Counted from the first letter of the stretch, positions 51,456 through 59,712 are shown. The stretch: DNA of 64,000 nt from Hymenobacter daecheongensis DSM 21074 (GCF_900141805.1 NZ_FQYN01000003.1:434001-498000), one strand, 5' to 3'. Translations and numbers: made by a program. Notes: generated by a model from the letters alone, not told the origin.

Positions 51456-52586
51456 ATGAGCACCGCTTTTCCCGCTCTCATCAGCCTAGCCTCGGGCTAT
51501 GGCGACTTTCCAACGCCGGCCGTAGCCTCGGTGCGGGCGGCGCAGGCGCTGTCGGGGCAGCTGCCCATCAGCCCGATTCAGGGCCTGCCGGAACTGCGGG
51601 AGGCGCTGGCCCACCGCTTCCGCGCCCAGGGTGCCACGGTGGCCGCCGAGCAAATCGTGGTAACGCCGGGGGCCAAAGCTGCCTTATTCGCGGTGCTGAA
51701 AACACTGCTAGAGTCCGGCGACGAGGTGTTGATGCCCATGCCCAACTGGTTCGGCTTCGCGGCTTTGGTAGAAAAGGCCGGCGGCACGCTTCGCCCTTTG
51801 CCTCTCGACCCCGCCGATAACTACGCCCTGACGCCGGAAACGCTGCGCGCCGCCCTCACGCCCGCCACCCGCGTGCTGCTGCTCAGCAACCCCAACAACC
51901 CCACCGGCCGCGTTTACCACCGGGCCGAGCTGGCCCAGCTGCTGGCCGTGACGGGCGAGTTTCCGCGCCTGAAAGTACTTTCGGATGAGATTTACGACCA
52001 CATCAACTTTGGGCCGGTGCCGGTGCCCTCACTGTTGGAATGGCCTGATCCGTTGGGGCAGCACATTGTGGTAAATGGCTTTTCCAAGTCGCTGGCGCTT
52101 ATTGGCTGGGGCGTGGGCTACTTAGTGGCCCCGGCAGCAGTGGCTGAAGCCAGCGCCGCGTGGCAGTTTGCGACCAGTGCGGCCGTGCCCGTGCCCAACC
52201 AGCTGGCCGCGCTAGCCGCTACCGAAGCTACTGCCGGCATCACGGCGGAGCTGCGCACGCGCCTGGCCCCGGCCAGGGCCCTGCTGCTGCAGGCGCTAGC
52301 GGACCTGCTCCAAGTGCGCTGCTCCGTGCCAGAAGGCACCTACTACGCCTTCCCTGACTTCACCGCCTACCTCGACCCCACTTTACCTCCCGTTCAGGCT
52401 TCCGCCCGCCTTTTCTACCAGCTGCGGGCTGCGGGCGTTGAGCTGGTGGATGGCGCTACATGTGGAGCGGCGGGCTTTGCCCGCATCTCGTGCGCCGTGC
52501 CGGAACCACTGCTGCGCGAGGCCCTGCGGCGGCTAGCGGCGGGACTGGCGGCGCTGGGGCCTATTGAGACACTGCAAGTCAAATAG
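51456..52586 (+). CDS. Class I/II PLP aminotransferase
   Basis: A 376-aa PLP-dependent enzyme of the aspartate-aminotransferase fold (class I/II). Features: LPISPIQGLPELREALA, LLLSNPNNPTGRVYHRAEL, SDEIYDHINFG (cofactor Asp-x-x-Tyr), NGFSKSLALIGWGVGYL with the Schiff-base lysine, and a C-terminal FARISCAVPEPLLREAL (carboxylate Arg). The ATG at 51456 removes a translated repeat. It follows egtD on the same strand, with a palindrome between. The substrate is undetermined; it could be a general aspartate-type aminotransferase or a C-S lyase serving ergothioneine synthesis. Confidence 0.88.
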   Translation: MSTAFPALISLASGYGDFPTPAVASVRAAQALSGQLPISPIQGLPELREALAHRFRAQGATVAAEQIVVTPGAKAALFAVLKTLLESGDEVLMPMPNWFGFAALVEKAGGTLRPLPLDPADNYALTPETLRAALTPATRVLLLSNPNNPTGRVYHRAELAQLLAVTGEFPRLKVLSDEIYDHINFGPVPVPSLLEWPDPLGQHIVVNGFSKSLALIGWGVGYLVAPAAVAEASAAWQFATSAAVPVPNQLAALAATEATAGITAELRTRLAPARALLLQALADLLQVRCSVPEGTYYAFPDFTAYLDPTLPPVQASARLFYQLRAAGVELVDGATCGAAGFARISCAVPEPLLREALRRLAAGLAALGPIETLQVK

Positions 52587-52598
52587 TTAGTTAACTAA

Positions 52599-52750
52599 CC
52601 GCAACGCGGCGACAGGTTTGTAGTAATTGGCAAGAATGACGAACAAAGGCGCGTAGCGGTGACAGAATAGCCCGAACGGCTCTGTCACCGCTACGCGGCT
52701 TTAATTCTTTCTGCAATTGGACGCTACAAACCTGCCGCCGCGTTGCGGCT
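52599..52750. repeat. Nested palindrome, family E copy 2
   Basis: Outer arms AACCGCAACGCGGCGACAGG / CCTGCCGCCGCGTTGCGGCT and an inner pair GCGTAGCGGTGACAG / CTGTCACCGCTACGC around AATAGCCCGAACGG. It shares the TTTGTAG/CTACAAA joints and core with the copy at 33782-33934. Confidence 0.9.
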
Positions 52751-52841
52751 TGTTTGTCACTTGCAATGGCTGCTATTTGCCCAAGTAGCGGGTAGGACGT
52801 TTGGCGGCTAACTTTTACCCCCGCCCCGCGCCGGAGCATCG

Positions 52842-52849
52842 TACCTTTG
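52842..52849 (+). promoter_or_regulatory. -7 box of the MATE transporter gene
   Basis: TACCTTTG (TAnnTTTG) 23 nt before the ATG at 52873. No clear -33 TTG at normal spacing. Confidence 0.5.
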
Positions 52850-52872
52850 CGGCTTCATTTTGCTTTTCCGTC

Positions 52873-54240
52873 ATGCCGCTCAATGCCATTCGCCCCCATA
52901 TCAAGCCCATGCTGCTGCTGGCCTATCCGGTAGTGCTGAGCCAGTTAGGCCACGTATTGGTAAACGTGTGCGACAGTGTGATGGTGGGCCAGCTGGGCAA
53001 AGTGCCGCTGGCGGCCGTGTCGTTGGGGGTGAGCGTGAATACGGTGGTGCTGGTGCTGGGCCTGGGGATGTCGATGGGCATCACGCCGCTGGTGGCCGCC
53101 GCTAACGGCAAGCGCGACGTGCCGGCGCTGGGCAGCCTGCTGGTGAACGGCGTGTGGTTGAGCGTGCTGGCGGGCGTGGTGCTGGCGGCGGGCGGCCTGC
53201 TCATTGCCCCGCTGCTGGGCTACCTCAACCAGCCCGCCGAAGTAGTGGCGCTGGCCGCGCCGTGGGTGCGGGTGCTGTTTTTGTCCTTGCTGCCGCTGAT
53301 GGTGTTTCAGGGCTTCAAGCAGTTTGCCGAAGGGCTGGGCCTCACCCGGCAAGCCATGGTGCTGTCCATTCTGGCCAACGTCATCAACGCGCTGCTGTGC
53401 TACGTGCTCATTTTCGGGCGCTTCGGGCTGCCGGCGCTGGGGCTGATGGGCTCGGCCTGGGCCACGCTCATCGCCCGCGTGCTGATGGCCGCCCTGATGG
53501 CGGCCTACGTGCTGCGGGCCCGGCGGCTGCAGCCCTACCGCGCGGCGGCCGGCTCGTGGCTGCAGCCCGCCCGCGCCACGCTGGGCCGCATTTTCGACCT
53601 CGGCGCGCCCATCGGGGTGCAGATGATGTTTGAAATGGGCGCGTTCAGCTTCTCGGCCATCATGATTGGCTGGCTCGGGGCCACTTCGCTGGCCGCCCAC
53701 CAGATTGCCATCAACGTGGCTTCCGTCACCTACATGGCGGCCAGCGGCATTGCGGCGGCGGCTACCATCCGGGTGGGCTACTTCCGCGGCACCGGCGATG
53801 CGCAGGGCGCCCGGCAGGCCGGTTTCACGGCCTATGGCCTCACGTTCGTGTTTATGGGCACTATGGCCCTTATCCTGATTATGGCCCGGCACGCGGTGCC
53901 GCACTTCTACAACCACGACCCGGAAGTGGTGGCGCAGGCGGCCACGCTGCTGCTCATCGCGGCCCTGTTTCAGGTGTCCGATGGCCTGCAGGTGGTGGGG
54001 CTGGGGGCGCTACGGGGGCTGGAAGATGTGAAAGTACCCTCGGTGGTGGCGCTGCTGGCGTATTGGGCCGTGGCCTTGCCTTTCGGCTACTGGCTGGGGT
54101 TCAAGCTGGATCTGGGCGCTATCGGGGTGTGGGTGGGGCTGCTCACGGGCCTCACGCTGGTGGCGGGCGTGCTGCTGTGGCGCTTTCGCCAGCATAGCGC
54201 CGTGCCGACCGTGGTGCCGGAAGCCGCCGTTAGTCGCTAA
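52873..54240 (+). CDS. MATE-family multidrug efflux transporter
   Basis: A 455-aa integral inner-membrane protein with about twelve hydrophobic segments in two pseudo-repeats. Family cues are the N-terminal LAYPVVLSQLGHVLVNVCDSV with VMVGQLGK (MATE start), the second half beginning around DLGAPIGVQMMFEMGAFSF, and GLGALRGLEDVKVP near the end. It should export cationic or organic compounds using H+ or Na+. The ATG at 52873 is supported by the -7 box upstream. No regulator gene is adjacent. Confidence 0.92.
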   Translation: MPLNAIRPHIKPMLLLAYPVVLSQLGHVLVNVCDSVMVGQLGKVPLAAVSLGVSVNTVVLVLGLGMSMGITPLVAAANGKRDVPALGSLLVNGVWLSVLAGVVLAAGGLLIAPLLGYLNQPAEVVALAAPWVRVLFLSLLPLMVFQGFKQFAEGLGLTRQAMVLSILANVINALLCYVLIFGRFGLPALGLMGSAWATLIARVLMAALMAAYVLRARRLQPYRAAAGSWLQPARATLGRIFDLGAPIGVQMMFEMGAFSFSAIMIGWLGATSLAAHQIAINVASVTYMAASGIAAAATIRVGYFRGTGDAQGARQAGFTAYGLTFVFMGTMALILIMARHAVPHFYNHDPEVVAQAATLLLIAALFQVSDGLQVVGLGALRGLEDVKVPSVVALLAYWAVALPFGYWLGFKLDLGAIGVWVGLLTGLTLVAGVLLWRFRQHSAVPTVVPEAAVSR

Positions 54241-54345
54241 GCGGGGCCATTTGCGTAGCGCCCCGCGGTTTGGGGAACCAAGCCGGGCGTTGCGGCCTTT
54301 GCTGAGGCAGAACCGTCCATTCGTATCGTTTCCGCTGTAGCCTTC

Positions 54346-54915
54346 ATGCACTTTTTCTCCTTTCTGCTTCCGCTGCTGGCCTGGCTGCCGGCCCAGGGTC
54401 CGGCCGGCCAGACGGCTCCCGCCGCCGCCGCTCCCGCCGACAAAATAGCCTGGACGGCCAACCGGCCGCTGGCCTGGGCCGATTTCAAGGGCCGCCCCCT
54501 GCCCGCCGATCAGCTCGCCGCCCTCACTTCCGCCACCATCGATGTGCAGGTGGGCTGCCAGGACTACGTGTTTTCGTCGCAGGTGAAAGCCGTGTTCATT
54601 CCGTCCGAGTCGTGGGTGCGCGATGCCAAAAAGGCGTCGCCCGGCCTGCTGCGCCACGAGCAGCTACACTTCGACATCACGGAGCTGCACGCCCGCATGT
54701 TGCGCCAGAAGCTCACCATCGTAAAGCTGGACTGTGAGCATCTGCAGCCGGCCTTCAAAAATCTCTCGAACGCAGCCTTTTCGGCCTGGAAGCGCGAAGA
54801 AGCACGCTACGACAGCGAAACCAATAACGGCCTGAACGAAGCGAAGCAGAAATTCTGGGAAACTCAGGTGCAGCAGCGTCTGGCATTGCTCGATAAATTT
54901 GCCGCGGTGCCGTAG
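54346..54915 (+). CDS. DUF922-type secreted protein with HExxH
   Basis: A 189-aa exported protein with a signal-like start (MHFFSFLLPLLAWLPAQG). It contains WTANRPLAWADFKGRP and the zinc-type motif HEQLHFD (His104, Glu105, His108) followed by ITELHAR. This combination fits DUF922, a putative metallopeptidase family whose activity is not established. The C-terminal half is helical and charged (AKQKFWETQVQQRLALLDK). It is followed by repeat family A. Confidence 0.82.
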   Translation: MHFFSFLLPLLAWLPAQGPAGQTAPAAAAPADKIAWTANRPLAWADFKGRPLPADQLAALTSATIDVQVGCQDYVFSSQVKAVFIPSESWVRDAKKASPGLLRHEQLHFDITELHARMLRQKLTIVKLDCEHLQPAFKNLSNAAFSAWKREEARYDSETNNGLNEAKQKFWETQVQQRLALLDKFAAVP

Positions 54916-54936
54916 GGTTGGGGAGCTGGTGTTTAC

Positions 54937-55038
54937 CTGTCATCCTGAGCTTGCGAAGGACCTTATGGGATGAGAATGAGTCGTTGGTACGAATATCATT
55001 CTCATCCCATAAGGTCCTTCGCAAGCTCAGGATGACAG
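54937..55038. repeat. Palindromic repeat family A, copy 2
   Basis: An almost perfect 102-bp palindrome: CTGTCATCCTGAGCTTGCGA and AGGACCTTATGGGATGAGAA pair with their complements around a loop of roughly 20 nt. The ends are identical to those of the element at 81-235, but the internal sequence is unrelated. Confidence 0.92.
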
Positions 55039-55066
55039 TCCCATTTCACAACTTCAACCACCTCAA

Positions 55067-55414
55067 ATGCCCCCCTCTTCCCCCATTACCTGGGCCGATT
55101 TTGAGCGCATCGACCTGCGCGTGGGCACCATTCTGGAAGCCCGCGACTTTCCGCAGGCCCGCAAGCCCGCCTACCAGCTGCTGATTGACTTCGGCCCCGA
55201 AATCGGGACTAAGCGCTCCAGCGCCCAGATTACGCATCACTACACGCCCGCCAGCCTGGTAGGCCGGCAGGTGCTGGCCGTGGTCAACTTTCCGCCCAAG
55301 CAGATTGGGCCTTTCCGGTCGGAAGTGCTGGTGACGGGCACTCCGGATGCCGCGGGCCACATTGTGCTGGCTGCGCTGGCCGCGCCAGTGCCCAACGGCA
55401 GCCGGCTGGCGTAG
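55067..55414 (+). CDS. csaA: CsaA-like tRNA-binding-domain protein
   Basis: A 115-aa OB-fold protein with the tRNA-binding (EMAP-II/CsaA) signature: ITWADFERIDLRVGTILEAR, KPAYQLLIDFGPEIG, SSAQITHHYTPASLVGRQVL, AVVNFPPKQIGPFRSEVLV, and AAPVPNGSRLA at the C-terminus. CsaA-type proteins are reported as chaperone-like and tRNA-binding. Length is close to B. subtilis CsaA. It is a single-gene unit, preceded by a repeat palindrome. Confidence 0.92.
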   Translation: MPPSSPITWADFERIDLRVGTILEARDFPQARKPAYQLLIDFGPEIGTKRSSAQITHHYTPASLVGRQVLAVVNFPPKQIGPFRSEVLVTGTPDAAGHIVLAALAAPVPNGSRLA

Positions 55415-55446
55415 CCGGTTTTCGGGCAACTACTCCGGGGTGCTTC

Positions 55447-55851
55447 CTACCACTTGGGAATCTCCTTTTCGGCCGCCGCGGCTGCCGGGTTGGTGAGGCG
55501 CAGCTGCCGGAAGGCCAGGCTGTCAATCACGGTGCCGTAGATTTCGTCCAGGTCTTTTTCGTGGGCGGCGTAGTAGCGGTAGCTGTGCACGAAAAGCGAG
55601 TCCGATACATCGTGGCGCCACAAAATATCGTTGTGCAGGCGCAGATACAGCGCACGGGCCGAGTCCGGGGGCAGGGCCGCGCCTTCCACCCGCGACTCGG
55701 TCAGGTGCAGCTCCACCAGCAGGCGCACCATTTTCTCTTTGGGCAGCAGCGGCTGGGGCGGCTGCGCTTCTTCCGGCCGCTGACACTGGGTCAGCAACCC
55801 GGTCAGCAACAGCAGCAAAGGCACACGCAGGAAGGCAGGGAGCTTTTTCAC
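55447..55851 (-). CDS. DUF4296 lipoprotein
   Basis: A 134-aa lipoprotein (LLLLLTGLLTQCQRPEE, lipidated Cys near residue 23) with the DUF4296 pattern: LPKEKMVRLLVELHLTESR, then DSLFVHSYRYYAAHEKDLDE and IYGTVIDSL. The start is GTG. A -7 box (TAACTTTG) sits 4 nt upstream of it, so the mRNA may be leaderless. Function unknown; it is common in Bacteroidota. It is divergent from the DUF58 gene. Confidence 0.88.
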   Translation of the reverse strand: MKKLPAFLRVPLLLLLTGLLTQCQRPEEAQPPQPLLPKEKMVRLLVELHLTESRVEGAALPPDSARALYLRLHNDILWRHDVSDSLFVHSYRYYAAHEKDLDEIYGTVIDSLAFRQLRLTNPAAAAAEKEIPKW

Positions 55852-55855
55852 GCCG

Positions 55856-55863
55856 CAAAGTTA
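55856..55863 (-). promoter_or_regulatory. -7 box implying leaderless GTG start of the DUF4296 gene
   Basis: TAACTTTG (minus strand) ends 4 nt before the GTG at 55851. No -33 TTG found at normal spacing. Confidence 0.5.
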
Positions 55864-55887
55864 GGAGGAAGCCGTAGTTTAGCTGAA

Positions 55888-56790
55888 ATGAATTCGCCCA
55901 CCGCTACCCCGTTCCAACAAATCGTGCGCAAGCTGCGGCAGCTGGAGATACGCATTCTGAAGGCGGCGGATGCGCAGCTGCAGGGCGATTTTCACTCCGT
56001 TTTCAAGGGTACGGGCCTCGAATTCGACGATGTGCGCCTGTATCAGTACGGCGACGAGGTGCGGGCCATCGACTGGGCCGTATCGAGCAAAGGCCACGGC
56101 ACCTTCGTAAAAACCTACAAGGAAGAGCGTGAGCAGTCGGTGCTGCTGCTGCTCGATGTGAGCGCCTCGCAGCAGGTAGGGGCCGCCGGCCGCCGCAAGC
56201 TCGACGTGGGCCGCGAAATCTGCGGTATTCTGGCCCTGGCCGCCGCCCGCCAGGACGCGCAGCTCGGCATTATGGCCTTTTCGGACCAGAAGGAGCTGTA
56301 TCTGGCCCCTGGCAAAGGCATCCGCCACGCCTACACGCTCATCAAGCGGCTGTTTGAATTGGAGCCCAAATCGAGGCAGACGGCCGTGGGGGCGGGCATC
56401 AAGCAGGCGCTGGGCGTGCTGAAGCGGCGCAGCATTATCCTGCTGATTTCTGACTTTATCGACCAGAACTACGAGCGCGAATTGACGATGCTGGCCCGCA
56501 AGCACGACCTGGTCGTGATTCAGCTGCTGGACCAGCGCGAGCGGGAATTTCCGCCGCTGGGCATCATTCCGCTGCTCGATCAGGAGTCGGGGCGCACGGT
56601 GTGGGTCAATACTTCGGCCGAGGCGTTTCGGGCGCGCTACCGCGCCACCTACGAGCAGAATCGCGAGCAGATCGGCCGGATTTGCCGCCGCCACCGCACC
56701 GAATATCTTTCCATTGCCACCGATGCCGACTATGTGCCTCAGCTGGTGAAGCTGTTCCGCCAGCGTAATCAGCGGGGCGGCCGTGCGTAA
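55888..56790 (+). CDS. DUF58 domain protein of the Bat/MoxR-type operon
   Basis: A 300-aa protein of DUF58, usually found beside MoxR AAA ATPases and VWA proteins and linked to stress tolerance or cell-envelope functions. Visible hallmarks are FKGTGLEFDDVRLYQYGDEV, RAIDWAVSSKGHGTFVKTYK and EREQSVLLLLDVSASQQVG, a VWA-like strand with DxSxS. The start at 55888 (MNSPTATPFQQ) is chosen as the upstream frame is antisense to DUF4296. It overlaps the next gene by 8 bp (GTG at 56783). Confidence 0.9.
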   Translation: MNSPTATPFQQIVRKLRQLEIRILKAADAQLQGDFHSVFKGTGLEFDDVRLYQYGDEVRAIDWAVSSKGHGTFVKTYKEEREQSVLLLLDVSASQQVGAAGRRKLDVGREICGILALAAARQDAQLGIMAFSDQKELYLAPGKGIRHAYTLIKRLFELEPKSRQTAVGAGIKQALGVLKRRSIILLISDFIDQNYERELTMLARKHDLVVIQLLDQREREFPPLGIIPLLDQESGRTVWVNTSAEAFRARYRATYEQNREQIGRICRRHRTEYLSIATDADYVPQLVKLFRQRNQRGGRA

Positions 56791-57691
56791 GCGGGGGCTG
56801 CTGCTGGCCGTGCTGCTGCTGACCGGCGTTGCGCAGGCCCAGGTGCCGGCCACGGAGCTGACCAGCCGCTTCCGTCGCTCCACTACGCGCGTCGGCCAGC
56901 CCATCGACTACGAGCTGAGCTACCGCCACGCGCCGGCCCAGGAAGTCATCTTCCCCGACTCCACGGCCGACTTCGCGCCCTTCGAGTTCGTGGGCAAAAC
57001 CTACGTCCCTACCCGCACCCGCCACGGCCGCAGCCTCGACCGCACGGTGTACCACTTGCGCACTTTCGCGCTGGATTCGGTGCAGCGGCTGCGCCTCTCC
57101 ATTACGGTGTTGCAGGGCCGCGACACGCTGCTGCTGCCCGCTCCGGAAGCCACGGTGCGCCTGCTCCGCACGGCCCCGACGCCGGAAGGCCCGGAGCCGC
57201 CCGCGCTGCGCCAGAATACGGCTCTGGTTCCCGTGCAACCCGAATTTAACTGGCCGTATTGGGTGGCCGGCGCGGGGCTGCTGGGGTTGCTGGGGCTGGC
57301 CCTGGTGGTGGGTTTCGGCAGCCGGCTGCGCCGCCGCTACCAGCGCTACAAGCTGCGTAAAAACCACGCGTATTTCCTGGCCCAGTACGCCCGCCACGTG
57401 GAGCGCTTCACGCTTTCCCGCTCGCTGGCCAACATGGAGCGGGCCATTACGCTCTGGAAAAACTACCTCTCCGTGCTGGAAAACAACATTATCAACAGCC
57501 TGACTACCAAAGAGGTAGTGGCCCACTTTCAGAACGATGCCGACGTGAGTATGGCCCTGCAGATTGCCGACAAGGTGATTTATGGCAACCAGCTCAGCGA
57601 GGAAGAAGCCGAAACCGATCTGGCCTTCGTGCTGCTGCGTAACTTTGCCGAACGCCGCTACGCGCTGGTAGCCGAGCAGCCTGTGGAGTAG
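56783..57691 (+). CDS. Bat-operon membrane protein (DUF4381-like)
   Basis: A 302-aa protein with signal peptide (LLLAVLLLTGVAQAQ), a periplasmic beta-rich domain (about 20-145, YELSYRHAPAQEVIFPDS), a transmembrane helix (YWVAGAGLLGLLGLALVVGF), and a basic-rich cytoplasmic helical tail (RYQRYKLRKNHAYFLAQYAR). It starts with GTG inside the end of the DUF58 gene, which implies translational coupling. The layout is that of the DUF4381-like/BatD-type partner between DUF58 and VWA. The annotation rests mainly on context. Confidence 0.8.
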   Translation: MRKRGLLLAVLLLTGVAQAQVPATELTSRFRRSTTRVGQPIDYELSYRHAPAQEVIFPDSTADFAPFEFVGKTYVPTRTRHGRSLDRTVYHLRTFALDSVQRLRLSITVLQGRDTLLLPAPEATVRLLRTAPTPEGPEPPALRQNTALVPVQPEFNWPYWVAGAGLLGLLGLALVVGFGSRLRRRYQRYKLRKNHAYFLAQYARHVERFTLSRSLANMERAITLWKNYLSVLENNIINSLTTKEVVAHFQNDADVSMALQIADKVIYGNQLSEEEAETDLAFVLLRNFAERRYALVAEQPVE

Positions 57692-57703
57692 ACTGTGAAT
57701 CGG

Positions 57704-57803
57704 TGCTGTCCTGCTGAGCGAAGTCGAAGCATCTCTACCGCTTCGTTGCAATAGTGAGCCAATCAAAGCGGTAGAGATGCTTCGACAAGCTCAGCATGAC
57801 AAT
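57704..57803. repeat. Palindromic repeat family B, copy 1
   Basis: Left arm CTGTCCTGCTGAGCGAAGTC with GAAGCATCTCTACCGCTT; right arm AAGCGGTAGAGATGCTTC with GACAAGCTCAGCATGACA. The loop is about 20 nt. It sits between the DUF4381-like and VWA genes. Confidence 0.88.
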
Positions 57804-57815
57804 ACTGTTGCAGTA

Positions 57816-57854
57816 GAGGTCCTTCGCAAGCGTACCCCAGATGAAGGATGACAG
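57816..57854. repeat. Fragment of repeat family A with variant end
   Basis: AGGTCCTTCGCAAGCGTACC followed by CCAGATGAAGGATGACAG. The usual CTCAGGATGACAG end is replaced by CGTAC-CCAGATGAAGGATGACAG. The complementary variant is at 59713-59749. Confidence 0.75.
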
Positions 57855-57856
57855 AA

Positions 57857-57894
57857 CGAAAAACTCACCATTTCACCATCTCACCATTTCACCA
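57857..57894. repeat. Half word repeat (CTCACCATTTCACC)
   Basis: The octad TTTCACCA/TCTCACCA is repeated four times directly before the ATG at 57895. A short related run, CTCACCATTT, lies at 59879-59890 before the DUF423 gene. No complementary arm was seen for either. Confidence 0.7.
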
Positions 57895-58923
57895 ATGCTG
57901 GCCCCGATTGCGGAAAGTTTGCGCTATGCTACGCTGGCCAGCTACACCTGGGAGCAGCCGCGCCTGCTGCTGCTGATTCCGCTGATTCCGCTGCTGTTTG
58001 GGCTGCGCTGGGCGCTGGCGCAGCGGCGGCGGGCGCGGCTGGGCGTGGCGTTCGTGGCCGGGCAGGTGCGCCGCGACTGGACGGCCCTGCTGCGCTTCGT
58101 GCCCGATGTGGTGCTGGCTCTGAGCCTGGCCTTTGGCGTGGTAGCCCTGGCCCGGCCGCAGCGCACCGACGAGCGGGTAGTGCAGTCGGGTGAGGGCATT
58201 GATATTCTGCTGCTGCTGGATGTATCGGGCTCGATGGAGCTGCAGGATCTGCGCCCCAACCGCCTTGAAGCGGCCAAGCGCGTGGCCCGCGGCTTCATCG
58301 ACGGCCGTGCCGGCGACCGGATCGGGCTGGTGGTATTTGCCGGCGACGCGTATTCGCTGGCCCCGCTCACCACGGACTACGATTTGCTGCGCGAAAACAT
58401 CGAAAGCCTGAAGCTGGGCATGATTGCCAACGACGGCACGGCCATTGGCACGGCCTTAGGCGTGGCCACCAACCGCCTGCGCGAGTCGCGCAGCCGCACC
58501 AAAGTCTGCATTCTGATTTCGGACGGCGAAAACACAGCTGGCAGCCTCGACCCGGTGACGGCCGCCCGCTTGGCCCACGCCTACGGCCTGAAAATCTACA
58601 CCATCGGGCTGGGGCAGGATGGCTACGTGCCCCATTTCACCGACGCGGCCGGCCAGATCCATTACGTAGAAACCCGCCTCGACGAAACCACCATGCGCGA
58701 GCTGGCCCAGGCCGGCGACGGCCAGTTTTTCCGCGCCACCGACAACGAAAGCCTGCGCCGCGTGTTTCAGCGCATCGACCAGTACGAGAAGTCCGAAATC
58801 AAGCAGACGCGCTACCGCAACACCAAAGACTACTACCGCATCTACCTGCTGTGGTCCGTGGGGTTGTGGCTGCTGTGGCTGGCGCTGAAAAATACGTTTC
58901 TGACCAACGCGCTGGAAGACTGA
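57895..58923 (+). CDS. VWA-domain protein, BatA-like
   Basis: A 342-aa membrane protein: N-terminal hydrophobic segments (LLLLIPLIPLLFGLRWALA, FVPDVVLALSLAFGVVALA), then a von Willebrand A domain with MIDAS motif LLDVSGSMELQD (Asp109, Ser111, Ser113), and a C-terminal membrane helix (IYLLWSVGLWLLWLALK). It is the third gene of the DUF58/DUF4381-like/VWA group. A MoxR ATPase gene, normally upstream in such operons, is not adjacent. The ATG at 57895 is preferred over one 18 codons upstream in repeat DNA. Confidence 0.88.
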   Translation: MLAPIAESLRYATLASYTWEQPRLLLLIPLIPLLFGLRWALAQRRRARLGVAFVAGQVRRDWTALLRFVPDVVLALSLAFGVVALARPQRTDERVVQSGEGIDILLLLDVSGSMELQDLRPNRLEAAKRVARGFIDGRAGDRIGLVVFAGDAYSLAPLTTDYDLLRENIESLKLGMIANDGTAIGTALGVATNRLRESRSRTKVCILISDGENTAGSLDPVTAARLAHAYGLKIYTIGLGQDGYVPHFTDAAGQIHYVETRLDETTMRELAQAGDGQFFRATDNESLRRVFQRIDQYEKSEIKQTRYRNTKDYYRIYLLWSVGLWLLWLALKNTFLTNALED

Positions 58924-58925
58924 TT

Positions 58926-59032
58926 TCTTAATGTGCTGATGTGCTAATGTGGAAATGTGCTGATGCATCAATTAAATTTTCCACATCAGCACATTTCCAC
59001 ATTAGCACATTAACCTCACATTTTCACATTAG
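58926..59032. repeat. Word palindrome before the YggS gene (ATGTGCTA/G word)
   Basis: The left arm (58930-58965) reiterates the octads ATGTGCTG, ATGTGCTA and ATGTGGAA. The right arm (58979-59032) carries the complements CACATCAGCACATTTCCACA and TTAGCACATT. The loop is about 15 nt. It ends 2 nt before the ATG. Confidence 0.85.
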
Positions 59033-59034
59033 AA

Positions 59035-59703
59035 ATGGCTATTGCCGATAACCTTCACTTCTTCCAGCAGCAGCTGGCGGGCACCGGCTGCCGCCTTGTC
59101 ACGGTGACCAAAACGCACCCCGTAGAAAAGCTGCGGGAAGCCTACGATGCCGGGGCGCGGCTGTTCGGCGAAAACCGGGTGCAGGAAATGACCGCCAAGC
59201 AGCCCCTGCTGCCCCCCGACGTGGAGTGGCACCTCATCGGGCAGCTGCAGACCAACAAGGTCAAGTACATTGCGCCGTTCGTGCACACCATTCAGAGCAT
59301 CGACAGCCTGAAGCTGCTGCTGGAAATTGAGAAGCAGGCCGCCAAGCACGGCCGCGTGGTGCGCGGCCTGCTCCAGTTTCACATTGCCGATGAAGAAACC
59401 AAATCGGGCCTGAGCCTGGCCGAGGCGCACGAAATCCTGCAGTCGGAGGCTTTCCGGGCGCTGCGCCACGTGCGGCTCACCGGCGTGATGGGCGTGGCCA
59501 CCAACACCCCCGACCAGGAGCAGCTGCGCCGGGAGTTCCGCGAGCTGCGCGGCTACTTCGACCAGATCAAAGCCCAGTACTTCGCCGACCAGCCCGAGTT
59601 CCGCGAAATTTCAATGGGCATGAGCGCCGACTACAAGCTGGCCATCGAAGAAGGCAGCACGCTGATTCGGGTGGGCAGCGCTATTTTTGGGACCCGCCAG
59701 TAG
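59035..59703 (+). CDS. YggS-family PLP homeostasis protein
   Basis: A 222-aa PLP-binding protein of the YggS/PROSC family, which buffers pyridoxal phosphate; it is a single TIM-barrel domain. The cofactor lysine is Lys26 in VTVTKTHP. Other signatures are LFGENRVQEMTAKQ, WHLIGQLQTNKVKYI, and SMGMSADYKLAIEEGSTLIR at the C-terminal phosphate-binding end. The length is normal. The gene begins 2 nt after a word palindrome, so it has no visible ribosome-binding site. Confidence 0.93.
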   Translation: MAIADNLHFFQQQLAGTGCRLVTVTKTHPVEKLREAYDAGARLFGENRVQEMTAKQPLLPPDVEWHLIGQLQTNKVKYIAPFVHTIQSIDSLKLLLEIEKQAAKHGRVVRGLLQFHIADEETKSGLSLAEAHEILQSEAFRALRHVRLTGVMGVATNTPDQEQLRREFRELRGYFDQIKAQYFADQPEFREISMGMSADYKLAIEEGSTLIRVGSAIFGTRQ

Positions 59704-59712
59704 CCACTGGCC

